From: an uncultured Clostridia bacterium
GTDB taxonomy: Bacteria > Bacillota > Clostridia > Oscillospirales > Acutalibacteraceae
Assembly: GCA_904420015.1 (NCBI GenBank)
Contig: CAJFTS010000012.1
Coordinates: forward strand, 1-64,000
Length of the DNA: 64,000 bases
Reading direction: 5' to 3'
The notes beneath the pieces are model-generated. The model saw only the letters and a list, made by a program, of their open reading frames with translations, ran no database searches and was not told where the DNA came from. Below are positions 61,544 through 64,000 of this stretch, in pieces (positions within the stretch are counted from its first letter, which is position 1; each line of letters begins with the position of its first letter). The translations under genes were made by a program, and so were the position numbers.

Positions 61544-62500
61544 ATGGATAAGATTTCCATTGTGGTGCCGGTCTACTTCAGTGAGGACAACCTTTTGCCC
61601 CTTTATGCGGATTTAAAGGAAAAGGTCCTCGGAAGGCTTCCGGCCGGCTGGGATTATGAGCTGGTGCTGGTGGACGACGGCTCAAAGGACCGATCCTACC
61701 AGGTGATGTGCGACCTTAAGAGGATTGATCCGAGGATCCGGCTCGTCAAGCTGGCGCGCAATTTCGGCGAGCATGAGGCTACGCTGGCGGGCCTGACCGC
61801 CTGCACCGGTACCTGCGCGGTGCGAAAGTCCGCCGACCTGCAGGAGCCGAGCGAGATGATCCTTCAGATGCTCGAAAAATACCGAGGTGGCGCACCGGTG
61901 GTGATTGCCGCGCGCAGGGGGCGGGACGAACCGGCCATGCAGAAGCTGCTGTCCAACACTTACTGCCTGCTGATGCGCAAGTTCGCCCTGAAGAATATGC
62001 CCAAGGGAGGCTTTGACAGCTATCTAATCGGCCGCGAGGTCATCGATGTGCTGGTGAAGATGCAGGAGAAAAATACCCCTTTGACCGAACAGATCCTTTG
62101 GTGCGGGTTTCCGATGGAGCAAGTTTCTTACATCCGGCCCAAGCGGGTCATTGGGAAATCCAGATGGACGCTGTCCAAAAAGGTCAAGATGGCGTTGGAT
62201 TCCTTTTTGGGCTTTTCCTATTTTCCCGTCCGGTTCATTTCCGGGGTAGGCTTTGTCTCCTTCCTCGGCTCGTGTATCTGGCTGTTGGTGCTTCTTATCC
62301 AGAAGCTGGCGGGGAAAATTACGGTGGACGGATTTACTACGGTGGCGGCCCTGGTGCTGTTGAGCTTCGGTATCGTGATGCTGTCTATCGGCATTCTGGG
62401 GGAATATATCTGGCGGATGTTTGACGCTACCCGAAACCGTCCGCCCTATATCGTGGAGCGCCAGGATGAGGACAAAACGGATGAAACCCGCAAGGGATAA
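61544..62500 (+). CDS. Glycosyltransferase family 2, polyprenyl-phosphate sugar transferase type (ArnC/GtrB/DPM1-like)
   Basis: ISIVVPVYFSEDNLLPLYADL; ELVLVDDGSKDRSYQVM; two C-terminal TM helices before LGEYIWRMFDATRNRPPYIV. Confidence 0.92.
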   Translation: MDKISIVVPVYFSEDNLLPLYADLKEKVLGRLPAGWDYELVLVDDGSKDRSYQVMCDLKRIDPRIRLVKLARNFGEHEATLAGLTACTGTCAVRKSADLQEPSEMILQMLEKYRGGAPVVIAARRGRDEPAMQKLLSNTYCLLMRKFALKNMPKGGFDSYLIGREVIDVLVKMQEKNTPLTEQILWCGFPMEQVSYIRPKRVIGKSRWTLSKKVKMALDSFLGFSYFPVRFISGVGFVSFLGSCIWLLVLLIQKLAGKITVDGFTTVAALVLLSFGIVMLSIGILGEYIWRMFDATRNRPPYIVERQDEDKTDETRKG

Positions 62501-62554
62501 GAGAAAAAACCGGGACGGCTGCCGCCCCGGTTTTTTATAAGAGGAGGAGAAGAA

Positions 62555-63133
62555 GTGGACTATCGCGAGCAGATTGCAGCCTTCCGGCCGGCGGATGAAC
62601 CGGAGAAAAGGGTGCGGGAAAGGGTGATCCGGCTGATCGAACAAAAGGGGGACGCCCTTCTGGAACGGACTTGTGGGTATCATTTTACCGGTTCGGCTTT
62701 GCTTTTAAACCCCTCGGGGAGCAAAACCCTTCTCCTTTTTCACAAGCAGTTTCAATCCTGGACTTATCCGGGCGGACATGCGGACGGGGACAGGGATCTG
62801 CTGGCCGTTGCTCTGCGGGAGGCGAGGGAGGAAACCGGACTTTCGGCGCTGACCCCGGTGAAGGAGGAAATCCTCGCCTTGGACCTGCTGGGAGTACCCG
62901 GCCATAGGAAAAACGGCAGCGCCGTCGAGGCGCATACCCATATCAGTGCATCCTTTGTGCTGCAGGCGCGGGAGGGGGAGCCGCTGCTCCAAAATCCCGC
63001 GGAATCCCAGGGGCTGCGCTGGGTACCGGTGGATCAGATGGAAAAATGGTGCAGAGAGCCCCATATGCTGGCGGTATTCCGAAAGCTGCTGGCCCGGGCG
63101 GGGGCATTTGGAAGAAGGGAGGAGAAGCGATGA
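62555..63133 (+). CDS. NUDIX hydrolase
   Basis: YPGGHADGDRDLLAVALREAREETGL Nudix-box-like; GTG start. Confidence 0.88.
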   Translation: MDYREQIAAFRPADEPEKRVRERVIRLIEQKGDALLERTCGYHFTGSALLLNPSGSKTLLLFHKQFQSWTYPGGHADGDRDLLAVALREAREETGLSALTPVKEEILALDLLGVPGHRKNGSAVEAHTHISASFVLQAREGEPLLQNPAESQGLRWVPVDQMEKWCREPHMLAVFRKLLARAGAFGRREEKR

Positions 63134-64000
63134 AACAGACGCCGAAGGAAGAGCAGGCCGAGAGCCACGACCTTAACCTTTCCCGGATTGTGGAACCCCT
63201 TCTTTCCTGGTACGACGGGAACGCCCGCATCCTCCCCTGGCGGGAGCTGCCCACTCCGTATCGGGTATGGATTTCGGAAATCATGCTCCAGCAGACCAGG
63301 GTGGAGGCGGTCAAGCCCTATTTCGAACGGTTTGTATCCGCTCTGCCCGGTGTCGCCGAGCTGGCGGGGGTGAGCGACGACCTGCTCATGAAGCTGTGGG
63401 AGGGGCTGGGGTATTACTCCCGGGCGCGGAATCTGAAAAAGGCGGCGGGCCTTTTGATGGAGCGGTTTGAAGGAAAGCTGCCCGCCTCCTACGACGCGCT
63501 TCTGACCCTCCCCGGTATCGGGCCCTACACGGCAGGGGCCGTCGCTTCCATTGCCTACGGCCTGCCGGTGCCGGCGGTGGATGGGAACGTGCTGCGGGTA
63601 GTGTCCCGTCTGCTTGCAAGCGAAGCGGACATTACTCGGCCCATCGTCAAGAGGACCTTTGAGAAGGCGCTGGCCCGCATCCTTCCTCCTGCGCGGCCCG
63701 GGGATTTTAACCAGGCCCTGATGGAGCTGGGAGCCACCGTCTGCCTGCCCAATGGCGTGGCCTTATGCGGCCGGTGCCCGGTCCGGGCCTTCTGCGAGGG
63801 GCTGCGGCAGGGGCGGGCGATGGAGCTGCCGGTAAAGGCGAAAAAGAAGGCCAGGCGGGAGGAGGAGCGCACGGTGCTCCTTCTCCTTTGCAAGGGAAGG
63901 GCGGCGGTACGGCAGCGGGAGGACAAGGGGCTGCTGGCGGGGCTTTGGGAGCTTCCCAATGTGGAAGGACGATTGGCGGAGATCGAGGTGGAGGAACGGC
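63130..64000 (+). CDS. mutY: A/G-specific adenine glycosylase (truncated by window end)
   Basis: LLSWYDGNARILPWRELPTPYRVWISEIMLQQTRVEAV; LPGIGPYTAGAVASIAYG; Fe-S cluster Cys motif. Confidence 0.95.
   Translation, partial: MKQTPKEEQAESHDLNLSRIVEPLLSWYDGNARILPWRELPTPYRVWISEIMLQQTRVEAVKPYFERFVSALPGVAELAGVSDDLLMKLWEGLGYYSRARNLKKAAGLLMERFEGKLPASYDALLTLPGIGPYTAGAVASIAYGLPVPAVDGNVLRVVSRLLASEADITRPIVKRTFEKALARILPPARPGDFNQALMELGATVCLPNGVALCGRCPVRAFCEGLRQGRAMELPVKAKKKARREEERTVLLLLCKGRAAVRQREDKGLLAGLWELPNVEGRLAEIEVEER

Noticed and set aside
62555-63133. NUDIX box with Arg in place of the first Glu (GHADGDR...REAREETGL)
   Set aside because: The GGHADG-type box looks like an established NUDIX subfamily and the REAREE metal-binding core is intact, so I did not treat it as novel. 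Adjacency to mutY is noted but not enough to claim a GO-system link.
63130-64000. MutY Fe-S motif with C-x7-C-x2-C-x5-C instead of C-x6-C
   Set aside because: CLPNGxxxC spacing is, as far as I recall, a common variant in clostridial MutY; not unusual without alignment evidence.

Overview
The window is chromosomal DNA that looks like a spore-forming, GC-rich Clostridia-type Firmicute, with one mobilizable element inserted. No rRNA, tRNA or CRISPR array was seen. Order: (i) tail of a DUF1016/PDDEXK nuclease gene, then ~1 kb of non-coding or degenerate DNA. (ii) A clostridial ferrous-iron locus: DtxR-family repressor, FeoA, FeoA, FeoB, a Cys-rich FeoB-associated peptide missing from the ORF track, DUF2325, DUF3793, flavodoxin. 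It carries a recurring TTAG-N6-CTAA motif. (iii) A Tn4451-like mobilizable element at ~8.0-15.1 kb: large serine recombinase, MobV/Pre relaxase, Cys-rich KTR peptide, TnpV, and AT-rich MATE/MerR cargo. (iv) Host genes: MarR/ABC exporter, flippase, fruR-fruK-HPr-EI operon, ABC exporter, azlCD, M23 peptidase, valS, hydrolase, folC, spoIIAA-spoIIAB-sigF, lepB, ABC-F, AraC, family-4 UDG, phosphohexomutase, SDR, CapD/PglF-like dehydratase, dacF-like, sbcDC, tyrA, and a SmtB-like regulator with a Zn/Cd ATPase. (v) A compact locus at 56.8-62.5 kb: GT-C membrane protein, WecE-type aminotransferase, ATP-grasp ligase, two ~4-TM EamA/SMR-like proteins, and a divergent ArnC/GtrB-like GT2. Its component types parallel the Gram-negative Arn (L-Ara4N) lipid-linked aminosugar pathway, and it is my best candidate for an undescribed system. 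(vi) NUDIX and mutY, which runs off the window. All family calls were made by reading the protein sequences; no database search was run.
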